The translations under genes and the position numbers were made by a program. Below, piece by piece: positions 1 to 8,245 of a stretch of 64,000 nt of DNA; within the stretch, counting starts at the first letter, position 1; each line of letters starts with the position of its first letter. This DNA comes from Rhodobacterales bacterium. Lineage in GTDB: Bacteria; Pseudomonadota; Alphaproteobacteria; Rhodobacterales; Rhodobacteraceae. The stretch is taken from contig JAJNPS010000052.1 of assembly GCA_021155205.1 (NCBI GenBank), forward strand, positions 186,001 through 250,000. Reading direction: 5' to 3'. The notes beneath the pieces are model-generated. The model ran no database searches. It was given only the letters and a program-made list of their open reading frames with translations, and was not told the DNA's origin.

Positions 1-558
1 ATCCTGCTGCAGGCGGCTGTCGCCGATGCCGGCTGCAGCCGCCACGACATTCAGCCAGGCATGTGCCGCGTCGGCTGGTCCGGCTGGACGCAGCGCGACC
101 GAGATAGCGATCACCTGCTGGCCACCGGGGTGATCGCCGCCATCTTCCTTTCCAGGAGCGCCGTGCAGTCGCCCGTCCGGATGCAAACCAGCCGCAATTG
201 CCACCCTGACCTCGCGATCGCCAAGCGCCCCTGCCAGCCGCCCGGCAATCGCGACCGCGCGCGCATCGGTCTGGGCCACTGTCACGATCGGTCGCGTCTC
301 GACCGACACTTCGGCAAACCGGGTCGAGGCATCGCGGGCGATCCGCGCGCGCAAGGCGGGATCGACCGCCTCCATCGTCGGCACCAGCGCGATGATCCTT
401 TCGACCTCGCGCACCTCGTCGGAGCGGCGGTCCAGCCGTTGCCGTTCGAACGACAGAAGGCCCGCCGCGACCAGATTCGCGGCCACCAGCGCGATGGCCA
501 GAAGCAGCGCAAACCTCCCCGCGAGCCCGTCCGGGATCCATCGGCGCGCGCGCTTCAT
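1..558 (-). CDS. Sensor histidine kinase, N-terminal part (cut by window edge)
   Basis: An open frame runs from an ATG at 558 off the left edge, giving 186 residues. It starts with a short basic stretch (MKRARRW) and a hydrophobic segment at about residues 12-36 that should be a membrane anchor. A region with the look of a periplasmic sensor follows, but no HAMP or kinase motif falls inside the window. The ATG shares its A with the TGA of the response regulator gene, a typical coupled kinase/regulator pair. The kinase call therefore rests on context plus the membrane-anchored N-terminus, not on catalytic motifs. The signal sensed is unknown. Confidence 0.65.
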   Translation of the reverse strand, partial: MKRARRWIPDGLAGRFALLLAIALVAANLVAAGLLSFERQRLDRRSDEVREVERIIALVPTMEAVDPALRARIARDASTRFAEVSVETRPIVTVAQTDARAVAIAGRLAGALGDREVRVAIAAGLHPDGRLHGAPGKEDGGDHPGGQQVIAISVALRPAGPADAAHAWLNVVAAAAGIGDSRLQQD

Positions 559-1292
559 CATGACCGCTCCGCCGATCCGGCATCGTCCACATCCACGGCA
601 AGCCGGTAGCCGCCGCCCCATTCCGTCACCAGAAGCAAGGGACTGGCGGCATCCGCCTCCAGCTTGCGGCGCAAGCGGGCGACCTGATTGTCGATGGCGC
701 GGTCATAGGGTTTCGCCGCGCGCCCGACAGTCAGGTCCAGAAGCCGCGCACGCGTCAGGACTGTCTGGGGATGGTCCAGAAAGATCGCCAGCAGCCGGTT
801 TTCGCCCGAGGTCAGCGCCAGTTCCTGCCCGTCGCCGCGCATGATCCGCTGTGCGCCCGCGTCATGGACCCAGTCGCCAAAACGGCGGCGGCCGGACTTG
901 ACCGGCGCTGCCACCGGCGGCACCCGACGCAGGACGGCGCGGATGCGCGCCAAGAGTTCGCGCGGGTTGAACGGTTTGACAAGATAGTCGTCCGCCCCGA
1001 GTTCAAGCCCGACGATGCGGTCGGTCTCGTCGGCCATGGCGGTCAAAAGGATGACCGGCGTGCCCCCCCTTGCCACCAGCCAGCGGCACAGGCTGAGCCC
1101 GTCCTCGCCCGGCATCATCACGTCCAGCACGACAAGATTGATCGCCGCCTCGCCGATGGCCTTGCGGGCCTCGGCGGCATTGGCGGCAAGGCGCGTGCGA
1201 AACCCCTGCTTGCGCAGATACTGGCCCAACGGCTCGCGGATGTCGCGGGCGTCGTCGACGATCAGGATATGCGGTTCGATCTCGCTGGACAT
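558..1292 (-). CDS. OmpR/PhoB-family two-component response regulator
   Basis: A 244-residue protein beginning MSSEIEPHILIVDD. The receiver domain (about 1-125) has the acidic pocket in LIVDDARD, the phospho-acceptor Asp in LVVLDVMMPGEDG, the Thr/Ser switch in VILLTAMAD and the Lys in DDYLVKPF. The C-terminal winged helix (about 145-240) has the usual LTSGENRLLAIFLDHP and IDNQVARLRRKLE segments. The start at 1292 is preferred because upstream codons in the same frame do not look like a receiver domain. It is translationally coupled to the sensor gene and divergent from the EF-hand gene at 1540, which may be a target. Confidence 0.9.
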   Translation of the reverse strand: MSSEIEPHILIVDDARDIREPLGQYLRKQGFRTRLAANAAEARKAIGEAAINLVVLDVMMPGEDGLSLCRWLVARGGTPVILLTAMADETDRIVGLELGADDYLVKPFNPRELLARIRAVLRRVPPVAAPVKSGRRRFGDWVHDAGAQRIMRGDGQELALTSGENRLLAIFLDHPQTVLTRARLLDLTVGRAAKPYDRAIDNQVARLRRKLEADAASPLLLVTEWGGGYRLAVDVDDAGSAERS

Positions 1293-1391
1293 GCCCGGTC
1301 CGGTTTGGGGAACACCTTCTGGTCCCGCGGCAAGCCTATGGCAGCGGGCACCTGCCTTTCCAGTCGCATGATGCCGCCTGCCCGGCAAGTT

Positions 1392-1439
1392 TTGTCGCAA
1401 GTTGTATCAGCCGCGGCGCGGGGGCACAGGTCGCGACAA
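1392..1439. promoter_or_regulatory. Inverted TTGTCGC / GCGACAA elements between divergent genes
   Basis: TTGTCGC at 1392-1398 and its reverse complement GCGACAA at 1433-1439 lie in the 247-bp gap between the response regulator (leftward) and the EF-hand gene (rightward). Seven-base matches can occur by chance, so an operator role is only a suggestion. Confidence 0.25.
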
Positions 1440-1539
1440 ACCCGCCGTCGCGCTGACACACATTCCTTGGCATCACACCCCAGATCGCGATCACCGGACG
1501 GCATGACGCCCCGGTCAACACTGATGAAAGGACGACAGA

Positions 1540-2130
1540 ATGAACACCTCGAAACTTTTGCCGATCTCGGCCCTTGTGCTCGCACTGGTCGGAACCGGCG
1601 CCGTGGTTGCCACCGCGCAGAACCTGACGGTCGATCCTGCAGCGCAGGGGACTGCGGCGCAGGTCACGCCGGCGGACTTTTCCGGCGGGCGCGACGGTGA
1701 CGGGCGCGACGGTGACGGGCGCGATGGTGACGGGCGCGATGGCGGCGAGCACGGACCCCGCGGCAAAGGCGGCATGGGCTTTGGCGGCGGGCGCGGCGGC
1801 GAGATGTTCGCCAGCCTGATCGCCAAGATCGACGCCGACGGCAATGGTGCGATCACGCAGGCCGAACTCGATGCCTACCGGACCGCGCAGGTGACGGCTG
1901 CGGACGCATCGAAGGACGGCGCGCTGAGCGTGGACGAGTTCGAGACGCTATACCGCGACTTCGTGCGGCCGCAGATGGTCGATACGTTCCAGGGTCTTGA
2001 CGAGGACGGCGACGGTGTTGTCACCAAGGCCGAGCTTGACGCCCGGTTCGGCGCGATCGTCGAACGGATGGACCAGAACAACGATGGTGCGCTGAGCCAG
2101 GATGACGCCGGGCGCGGTCATCGCGGCTGA
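1540..2130 (+). CDS. Secreted EF-hand calcium-binding protein
   Basis: A 196-residue protein with a Sec-type signal peptide (about residues 1-26, ending VVATAQ). A Gly/Arg/Asp-rich linker contains four GRDGD-type pentapeptides at 50-69. Four EF-hand loops start near residues 98 (DADGNGAITQAE), 122 (DASKDGALSVDE), 154 (DEDGDGVVTKAE) and 178 (DQNNDGALSQDD). The Asp/Asn/Gly spacing fits calcium binding, although loop 2 is less canonical. A Shine-Dalgarno AAAGGA precedes the ATG. It is divergent from a two-component system, so calcium- or envelope-linked regulation is possible but inferred. No enzymatic domain is visible. Confidence 0.85.
   Translation: MNTSKLLPISALVLALVGTGAVVATAQNLTVDPAAQGTAAQVTPADFSGGRDGDGRDGDGRDGDGRDGGEHGPRGKGGMGFGGGRGGEMFASLIAKIDADGNGAITQAELDAYRTAQVTAADASKDGALSVDEFETLYRDFVRPQMVDTFQGLDEDGDGVVTKAELDARFGAIVERMDQNNDGALSQDDAGRGHRG
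1687..1746 (+). repeat. 15-bp in-frame tandem repeat (four copies)
   Basis: The unit GGGCGCGAYGGTGAC occurs four times head to tail, the last copy diverged, and encodes GRDGD repeats in the linker of the EF-hand protein. The near-identity of the units suggests recent slippage, so copy number could vary between strains. Confidence 0.85.
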
Positions 2131-2313
2131 TGCCGACGCCGCGGGCGGGGGACCATCCCCGCCCGACACTCCGGGGTGGGGCGGATCGCATCACTGTCCT
2201 TTGCGTTGACGGGGCGTGCAGTCACGACCAACATCAGGGTCATTGCACATGCCGTAACATTCCCGTTTCATTCAAATGTGTATCATGGCCGAAAAAAGTG
2301 ACGAGGCAGGAAA

Positions 2314-3144
2314 ATGATGCAGCTTCCAAGCACCGGCGCCGCCGCGCCAGAAGATAACGGGCGGGGGTTTGCGACACTTTTCATTTCCGACATGCACCTG
2401 GGGGCCAGATCCTGCCGGGACGATGCGCTCTTGGATTTTCTGCAGGCGCATCATGCCGACAGGATTTTCCTTGTGGGCGACATATTCGACACCTGGCACG
2501 GGCTGGCGGCGCACTGGACCGACAGCCAGCATGCCATCATGCGGTTGCTGCTGGAGCGGGCAGCCTGCGGCGTCGAGATCGTCTATACCCCAGGCAATCA
2601 CGATGCCTATTTCCGCAAGTTCATCGGGACGCGGCTTGGCAATATCACCGTTGCCGACCATGTGATGCATACCGCCGCTGATGGCCGCCGGTATCTGGTC
2701 ATCCACGGCGACAGCGTCGATATCTTTTCGGAACGGTTTGCGCTGCTGTCGCGCCTCGCGGCCAAGACGGAACATGTGTTTCGCGGTCTTGGCACCCTTG
2801 CCCAGCGCCTGCTGCGGCGGTTCGACCTGCCCATTGACGACCGGGTTGACCGGGTCGTCGCGCGGGTCAATGACGTCATCCGGGCCCACGACGATTTTCC
2901 GCGGCGGCTGGCCGACCTGGCGCGCAGGCATGGCGCGGATGGCATCATCTGCGGCCATTTCCACCAACCCGCCCTGCACGACGATTTCGGCGTCACTTAT
3001 GCCAATTGCGGCGACTGGGTGGAAAATGCCTCGGCCCTGATCGAGACGCGGGCAGGCACGCTGGCCATGGTGGACTGGTCCGCGGCGCGGGCCGCCCGCC
3101 GCGGTGTTCAGCAGCCCGCGCAAGCCGCCCTGGCCGGAGGATAA
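2314..3144 (+). CDS. UDP-2,3-diacylglucosamine diphosphatase-like metallophosphoesterase
   Basis: A 276-residue calcineurin-like phosphoesterase of the LpxH/YbbF type. The dimetal motifs appear in order: SDMHLG (about 26-31), GDIFD, GNHD, VIHGDS and GHFHQP. LpxH removes UMP from UDP-2,3-diacylglucosamine in lipid A synthesis, but many such paralogs in this order act on other substrates. The gene leads an operon with a GT21-like glycosyltransferase, a DedA protein and a GT2 glycosyltransferase, so a role in glycolipid or envelope lipid metabolism is inferred. A purine-rich site (GAGGCAGGAAA) precedes two adjacent ATGs. The length is slightly above E. coli LpxH. Confidence 0.8.
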   Translation: MMQLPSTGAAAPEDNGRGFATLFISDMHLGARSCRDDALLDFLQAHHADRIFLVGDIFDTWHGLAAHWTDSQHAIMRLLLERAACGVEIVYTPGNHDAYFRKFIGTRLGNITVADHVMHTAADGRRYLVIHGDSVDIFSERFALLSRLAAKTEHVFRGLGTLAQRLLRRFDLPIDDRVDRVVARVNDVIRAHDDFPRRLADLARRHGADGIICGHFHQPALHDDFGVTYANCGDWVENASALIETRAGTLAMVDWSAARAARRGVQQPAQAALAGG

Positions 3145-3148
3145 TGAC

Positions 3149-4306
3149 ATGACCTTGCCCGTCGATCTGGCGTCCGGTTTCACGGGCATCGCGGTGGCGG
3201 CACAACTGGGCAGCATCGCACTTGCACAGGCCAAGCAGCGGATGATTGCCAAGCCGGTCGTACCGGGTACGCCAAAGGTGACGGTCCTGCGCCCGGTCTG
3301 CGGTCTGGAAAACAATCTTGCCGAAACGCTGGCCACGACCTTTGACGCCGACTATCCCGATGTCGAGATCATCTTTTGCGTGGCACGCCCGGATGACCCC
3401 GCTATTGCCCTGCTGACGCAGCTGATCGCGCGCCACCCCGGCAAGCCGACGCGCGTTCTGGTTGGCGACGATGCCGTGTCGGGCAATCCGAAACTGAACA
3501 ATCTGGTCAAGGGCTGGCGCGCCGCCACGGCAGACTGGATTCTGATGGCGGACAGCAATGTGCTTTTGCCGCCGGACTATATCCAGCGCCTTTTCGCGGA
3601 GTGGTGCGTTGGCACCGGGCTTGTCTCCTCGCCCCCGGCCGGCATTCGCCCCGAGGGCTTTGCGGCGCGGCTGGAATGCGCCTTTCTGAACAGTCTGCAG
3701 GGCCGCTGGCAGCTGGCTTCGGCGCGCCTGGACAATGCCTATGCGCAGGGCAAGGTGCTGTTCTGGCACCGTGATGTGCTGGACGGCGCAGGGGGGATCG
3801 CGGTGCTGGGCCGGGAAATGGCCGAAGATGTCGCCGCGACAAAGCTGGTCCGGTCGCGCGGGCTTGCCGTCCGCCTGACGCGCCGGTTGTTCGCGCAACC
3901 CGTCGGGCGGCGCAGCCTGCGCGCGGTCTGGGACCGGCAGGTGCGCTGGGCCAAGGTGCGGCGGCTGGGTTTCCTGCCCCTGTTTCTGGCGGAAATCCTT
4001 CTTGGCAGCATGTTGCCGCTGGTCGCTGTCCTGGCGCTGGTCTTTGCGGGTGCGGTTCCGTGGCAGACTGTCCCGGCGCTGCTCGTGGTCTGGTATGGCG
4101 CTGAATTTTTGTTGGCGCGGGCATCCGGCTGGCCTGCCGGGGCCGCCGATGTCCTGGCATGGATATGTCGTGATGCGCTGCTGGTGCCGCTGTGGGTCAC
4201 GGCCTGGTTCGGCAACGGCTTTGACTGGCGCGGCAACGCGATGACGGCCGACGCACCCGCCCCCGGCAAGCCGCGCAATGACGGGCACGACCTTGTCAAG
4301 TCTTGA
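3149..4306 (+). CDS. GT21-type (ceramide glucosyltransferase-like) glycosyltransferase
   Basis: A 385-residue membrane-associated processive-type glycosyltransferase starting MTLPVDLASG at 3149, just after the preceding stop and a GGAGG site. There is an N-terminal hydrophobic segment, the catalytic core with VLRPVCG and LMADSNVLLP (the aspartate motif), and the RQVRWAKVRR segment matching the (Q/R)xxRW signature of this family. Hydrophobic helices at about 280-365 form the C-terminal membrane part. Family members transfer a sugar from UDP-sugar to ceramide or other lipid acceptors. The real acceptor cannot be read from sequence. It overlaps the next gene by 29 bp, implying coupled expression. 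Confidence 0.8.
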   Translation: MTLPVDLASGFTGIAVAAQLGSIALAQAKQRMIAKPVVPGTPKVTVLRPVCGLENNLAETLATTFDADYPDVEIIFCVARPDDPAIALLTQLIARHPGKPTRVLVGDDAVSGNPKLNNLVKGWRAATADWILMADSNVLLPPDYIQRLFAEWCVGTGLVSSPPAGIRPEGFAARLECAFLNSLQGRWQLASARLDNAYAQGKVLFWHRDVLDGAGGIAVLGREMAEDVAATKLVRSRGLAVRLTRRLFAQPVGRRSLRAVWDRQVRWAKVRRLGFLPLFLAEILLGSMLPLVAVLALVFAGAVPWQTVPALLVVWYGAEFLLARASGWPAGAADVLAWICRDALLVPLWVTAWFGNGFDWRGNAMTADAPAPGKPRNDGHDLVKS

Positions 4307-4865
4307 TGCCGCCCTGCAGCTGATCCAGAGTCACGGGTTGTGGATCCTGTTGCCGCTGTCGGCAATCGAAGGGCCGATCGTGACCGTGATCGCCGCCTAC
4401 CTGGCGCAGCTTGGCTACATGAACGTGGTGGCGGTCTATCTTGTCTGCGTGCTGGGCGACCTGATCGGCGACTGCGTGCTATACACGGCAGGCCGCTATG
4501 GTCCGCGCTGGCTGCCGCAACGCGCGTCGCGCTGGATGGGCATCACGGACGCCCACCGGACCGCCCTTGTCGATCACTTCAGGACGGCCGGCGGACGCAC
4601 GCTGCTGTTCGGGAAATGGACCCATTCCGCCGGCATGCCGATCCTCGTCGCATCCGGCATGGCCCGGATGAACTTTGCCCGCTACCTTTGGTTCAACCTG
4701 TTGGGAACGATCCCGAAAACCCTTGCTTTCGTCCTTGTCGGCTATTCGCTTGGTGCCGCCTACGCTTCGATCGACACCTATATCTATCGCGGCTCGCAGG
4801 TTTTGCTGGTCCTCGCCGTTCTGGTCGGCGGGCTTTACCTGTTTAGGCGGACGCGGCGCGCATGA
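4278..4865 (+). CDS. DedA-family membrane protein
   Basis: A 195-residue protein with several hydrophobic spans and the DedA/SNARE-associated pattern: GPIVTVIAAYLAQLGYMN, then GDLIGDCVLYTAGRYG, and the conserved FGKWTHSAG and GTIPKTLAFVLVGY segments. DedA proteins are inner-membrane proteins implicated in lipid-carrier or phospholipid movement across the membrane. It starts inside the preceding glycosyltransferase gene and ends overlapping the following one, so the three are probably translated from one message. The neighbours suggest movement of a lipid or glycolipid intermediate, which is inference. Confidence 0.85.
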   Translation: MTGTTLSSLDAALQLIQSHGLWILLPLSAIEGPIVTVIAAYLAQLGYMNVVAVYLVCVLGDLIGDCVLYTAGRYGPRWLPQRASRWMGITDAHRTALVDHFRTAGGRTLLFGKWTHSAGMPILVASGMARMNFARYLWFNLLGTIPKTLAFVLVGYSLGAAYASIDTYIYRGSQVLLVLAVLVGGLYLFRRTRRA

Positions 4866-5545
4866 CCGTCAGTTGCATCATCCCCGCCCATAACGAGGCC
4901 GCCCGGATCGGCGCAGTGCTGGAGGTGGTGGCCAGACACCCCCTGATCGACGAGGTGATTGTGGTCGATGACGGGTCAACCGACGGCACCTCTGCAGTCG
5001 CAGCCGGGATTGCCGGCATCCGCCTGATCAGCCTGCCGCAGAACCGTGGCAAGACCACCGCGCTGGCCGAGGGGATCGCCCGTGCGCGCGGAGATTTGAT
5101 CCTGCTGGTGGATGCCGATCTGATCGGACTTGCCGCAACGGATCTGACGGCGCTGATCCGGCCCGTCCTGTCGGGGCGGGCGGGCCTGTCGATCAGCCTG
5201 CGGCGCAACGCGCCCTGGCTTTGGCAGCGCATCGGGCTTGACTACATCTCGGGCGAACGGGTGCTGCCGAAGGCGTTGATCCAGCCGCACCTGGCCCGGC
5301 TGGACCACCTTCCCAGGTTTGGCTTTGAAGTCTTTCTGAATGACCTTTGCATCCGGTCCGCGCAACCGATTGCCGTGGTGCGCTGGCCCGGCGTCATCTC
5401 TCCGATGAAAGGGGTGAAATACGGGCGTTGGGCGGGTCTGCGAGCCGACTTGCGCATGATCGGCGACCTGTTGCGGTCGGCATCCCTGACGCGCCTCTGC
5501 CGCCAGATCGTCGCGATGCGGAACCTGCGGATCGGCCCGGCATAG
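4862..5545 (+). CDS. Family 2 glycosyltransferase
   Basis: A 227-residue GT-A fold protein. The nucleotide-sugar binding start CIIPAHNEA, the EVIVVDDGSTDGT segment and the DxD-like LLVDADLIG are all present in the first 90 residues. The C-terminal part has no strong membrane helices, unlike polyprenyl-phosphate glycosyltransferases. The gene overlaps the DedA gene by 4 bp (ATGA). Donor and acceptor are unknown. It probably acts in the same pathway as the GT21-like enzyme upstream. Confidence 0.82.
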   Translation: MTVSCIIPAHNEAARIGAVLEVVARHPLIDEVIVVDDGSTDGTSAVAAGIAGIRLISLPQNRGKTTALAEGIARARGDLILLVDADLIGLAATDLTALIRPVLSGRAGLSISLRRNAPWLWQRIGLDYISGERVLPKALIQPHLARLDHLPRFGFEVFLNDLCIRSAQPIAVVRWPGVISPMKGVKYGRWAGLRADLRMIGDLLRSASLTRLCRQIVAMRNLRIGPA

Positions 5546-5652
5546 GGTGCCGCGCATCCGCCGGGGGCAAACGCCGTTGTCAACCGTGCCAAGACCGTCC
5601 AGAAAGCGGTGACACGGCGGGAAACATCAGTATGCAGTGCTGGCGGGACTGA

Positions 5653-7131
5653 ATGGCGGCTGACCTGATCCTTGGCCTCGACATCGGCACGACGTCGGTC
5701 AAGACGGCGGTGATCGGGCTGGACGGCCGCAGTCTGCTGGAATGGGGCGCAACCTACCCCATATCGCGGCCGGCCGGCGGCGTGGTCGAACAGGACGCGT
5801 CGGACTGGACGATCCGGATCGACCGCGCGGTGGCGCAGGTCGTCGCAGCGGGTCTGGTGCCACGCATCGCCGCCATCGGGCTGACGAGCCAGGTCAACAC
5901 CCATCTATTCCTTGATGCGCGGGGCCAGGCCCTGATGCCCGCCATTGTCTGGCAGGACAGCCGCGCGGCGGCCGAGGCGGCCGAGATCGACGCAGGCGTC
6001 ACGGCGGACCAGAAACTGGCCTGGTGGGGCGCACCGATGCCCATCGACGCCAGCCATGTTCTGGCCCGCATGGCGTGGGTCGCGCGCCATCGGCCCGAGG
6101 TCTGGACACGGACGGCATCCGTCGTGCTGCCCAAGGATTTCTGCCTGGCGCACCTGACCGGCGAATACCGCACCGATCCGCTGTCGAATATCGGCATGAC
6201 GGATGCCGACGGTGCCTATCTCGCCGGTGTCCTTGACCTTGTGCCGGGGGCCGCGCAGCGGATGGTGCCGCTGGCGCGGGTGACGCAGATCATGGGCCAG
6301 GTCCGCAACGGCCATCCGCTGACGGGCGTGCCGGTGGTGACGGGAACAATGGACGGCTGGTGCGCACTTTACGGCGCGGGGGGATGCCGCGACGGCGCGG
6401 GCGTTTATGTCAGCGGCACCAGCGAGGTGCTGGGGATTGTCGCAGACGCGGTGCATCCGACCCCCGGCGTCATCGTCTTTCCCGATCTGGGCGGGGTTCG
6501 CCTGCATGCCGGGCCGACGCAATCGGGTGGCGCGGCGCTGGCATGGTTCGCGACGCTGGCGGGACGGACGCCGGATGCGGTGGAGGCGCTGGTGGCTGCA
6601 GCGCCCCGCGCGACCCTGACGCCCCTGTTCCTGCCGCATCTGCAGGGTGAACGCGCACCGCTTTGGGATCCGGGGCTGCGCGGGGTGTTTCTGGGCATGG
6701 ATCAGGCGACGGGTCTGCCTGACCTTGCTCGGGGCGTCTATGAAGGCGTCGCGATGTCCGCGCGTCATGTCCTGCAGGTTCTGGAACGGTCGGCGGGGAC
6801 GCATCCTGCCATCCTGACCTGCGGCGGCGGCGGGTTCCGGTCGGCCCTGTGGACGCAGATCCGCGCCGATGTGCTTGACCGATCCATGCGGCGGCTTGCC
6901 GTGAACGAGCCGGCGCTTCTGGGTGCGGCGGCGCTGGCCGCGCATGGCGCGGGCCATTTCGCGTCGCTGTCAGATGCCCACCGCGCCATGGTGCGATATG
7001 GCCCCGAGATCGCCCCCGATCCCGCACGGCGGGGGCTTTATGATGACCTTTTCGGGCTGTACCTTAGGGCCATCGACGCGAATGCCGCGCTGAACGCCGA
7101 GCTTGTCGCCCTGTCTGGCCGAGAACCCTGA
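5653..7131 (+). CDS. FGGY-family carbohydrate kinase (xylulokinase-like)
   Basis: A 492-residue sugar kinase. The N-terminal ATPase motif LGLDIGTTSVKTAVIG, the TGTMDGWCALYGAG and VSGTSEVLG segments and the C-terminal CGGGGFRSALWTQI adenosine-binding segment follow the FGGY order and length. FGGY kinases phosphorylate pentuloses, polyols or related sugars in the cytoplasm. The gene precedes a complete sugar ABC importer on the same strand (113-bp gap), so it probably phosphorylates the imported sugar. Xylulokinase is the closest family impression, but a polyol or other ketose is possible. Confidence 0.82.
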   Translation: MAADLILGLDIGTTSVKTAVIGLDGRSLLEWGATYPISRPAGGVVEQDASDWTIRIDRAVAQVVAAGLVPRIAAIGLTSQVNTHLFLDARGQALMPAIVWQDSRAAAEAAEIDAGVTADQKLAWWGAPMPIDASHVLARMAWVARHRPEVWTRTASVVLPKDFCLAHLTGEYRTDPLSNIGMTDADGAYLAGVLDLVPGAAQRMVPLARVTQIMGQVRNGHPLTGVPVVTGTMDGWCALYGAGGCRDGAGVYVSGTSEVLGIVADAVHPTPGVIVFPDLGGVRLHAGPTQSGGAALAWFATLAGRTPDAVEALVAAAPRATLTPLFLPHLQGERAPLWDPGLRGVFLGMDQATGLPDLARGVYEGVAMSARHVLQVLERSAGTHPAILTCGGGGFRSALWTQIRADVLDRSMRRLAVNEPALLGAAALAAHGAGHFASLSDAHRAMVRYGPEIAPDPARRGLYDDLFGLYLRAIDANAALNAELVALSGREP

Positions 7132-7244
7132 CAATCCGATGCCCACACGAGATTTCACGCAGGTGCGCATTCCCTTTGCCAATCCGCGCGATAGACTGAA
7201 GATAGCGACAACAAACAAGATCAACACGCGGGGGGATTCTGAAC

Positions 7245-8156
7245 ATGATGCGGACAATTCTGGCCACGGCGGCGGCACTGGCACTGTCGGCGGGCACGCT
7301 GGCAGCCGAAACGGTGGCGGTGATCACCCCCTATCTGGCCCAGCCCGGCACCCAGGCCTATGTGGAGGGGTTCCAGGCCAAGGCGGTGGCGGCGGGCTGG
7401 ACGGTGAACGTCATCGACACCGCAGGGGACGTCGCGGCGGTGATCAGCCGGATCGAGGATGCGGTGACGCAAAAGGTCGATGCCATCGTGATCAACGTCG
7501 ATCCGGCCCAGGTGGCGGCCGGACTCCAGACCGCCAAGGATGCGGGCATTCCGGTGATCGGCATGGATGCCGGGGCCGACCCACTTCTTGTCACCAATGT
7601 CACCTCGAACGGCTATGCGATGGCGGCGGAAACCGCCGTCTATGTCGCCAACCGGATCGGCGGCAAGGGGCGCGTGGTGATGTTCGTCTTTGACGCCTTT
7701 CCCCCCGTGCAGGTGCGCGGCGTGATCGCGGATGCGGTGTTCAAGAACCACCCCGACATCGAGGTGATCGACCGCATCACGCCGGACGTGCAGGATGGCG
7801 GCATCGCCGACAGCCGCGCCAAGATGGAGGCGCTGCTGGCGGCCAATCCCGAACCCGGCAGCATTTCTGCCGTGTGGGCGGCATGGGATCAGCCCGCGCT
7901 GGGCGCGCTGCAGGCCATCGAGGCCGCGGGCCGCCAGGACGAAGGCATCGTGATCACCGGCATCGACGCCAACCCGCAGGCACGCGACGCCATCGCGGCA
8001 GGCGGCAGTTTCGAGGCCTCGGTGGCGCAGGACTTTGCCGGGATCGGGGCCGCGGCCGCCGATGCCGCCCGTCGCGCCATGGCGGGCGAGATGATCAAGG
8101 AAAAGGTCATCTATGTGCCGACGGTGCTGGTGACATCGGCCAACGCGGCCCCGTGA
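7245..8156 (+). CDS. Sugar ABC transporter, periplasmic binding protein
   Basis: A 303-residue protein with a signal peptide (about 1-21, ending GTLAAE) and the type I periplasmic-binding fold seen in ribose and xylose binders: an early YVEGFQAKA segment, VDAIVINVDPAQVAAGL, AKDAGIPVIGMDAG and ISAVWAAWDQPALGALQAIE. It binds a sugar in the periplasm and delivers it to the permease. A GGGGGATT stretch lies upstream of the ATG. It heads the binding protein, ATPase, permease set. The ligand is undetermined. Confidence 0.88.
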   Translation: MMRTILATAAALALSAGTLAAETVAVITPYLAQPGTQAYVEGFQAKAVAAGWTVNVIDTAGDVAAVISRIEDAVTQKVDAIVINVDPAQVAAGLQTAKDAGIPVIGMDAGADPLLVTNVTSNGYAMAAETAVYVANRIGGKGRVVMFVFDAFPPVQVRGVIADAVFKNHPDIEVIDRITPDVQDGGIADSRAKMEALLAANPEPGSISAVWAAWDQPALGALQAIEAAGRQDEGIVITGIDANPQARDAIAAGGSFEASVAQDFAGIGAAAADAARRAMAGEMIKEKVIYVPTVLVTSANAAP

Positions 8157-8245
8157 AGGTCCTGGGCCGGGGCCATGGTCCCGGCCTGGCCCGGCCTCTT
8201 TTCAGGCAAACCGCCAAAGATGCCCTGATCTCACCTCAACACCGG

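Noticed and set aside
7949..7960. Single GTGATCAC-type octamer inside the sugar-binding protein gene, with others in fabB, the LysR gene and sdhA
   Set aside because: They are isolated copies in coding DNA without the 21-bp phasing. They are background and not counted as operators.
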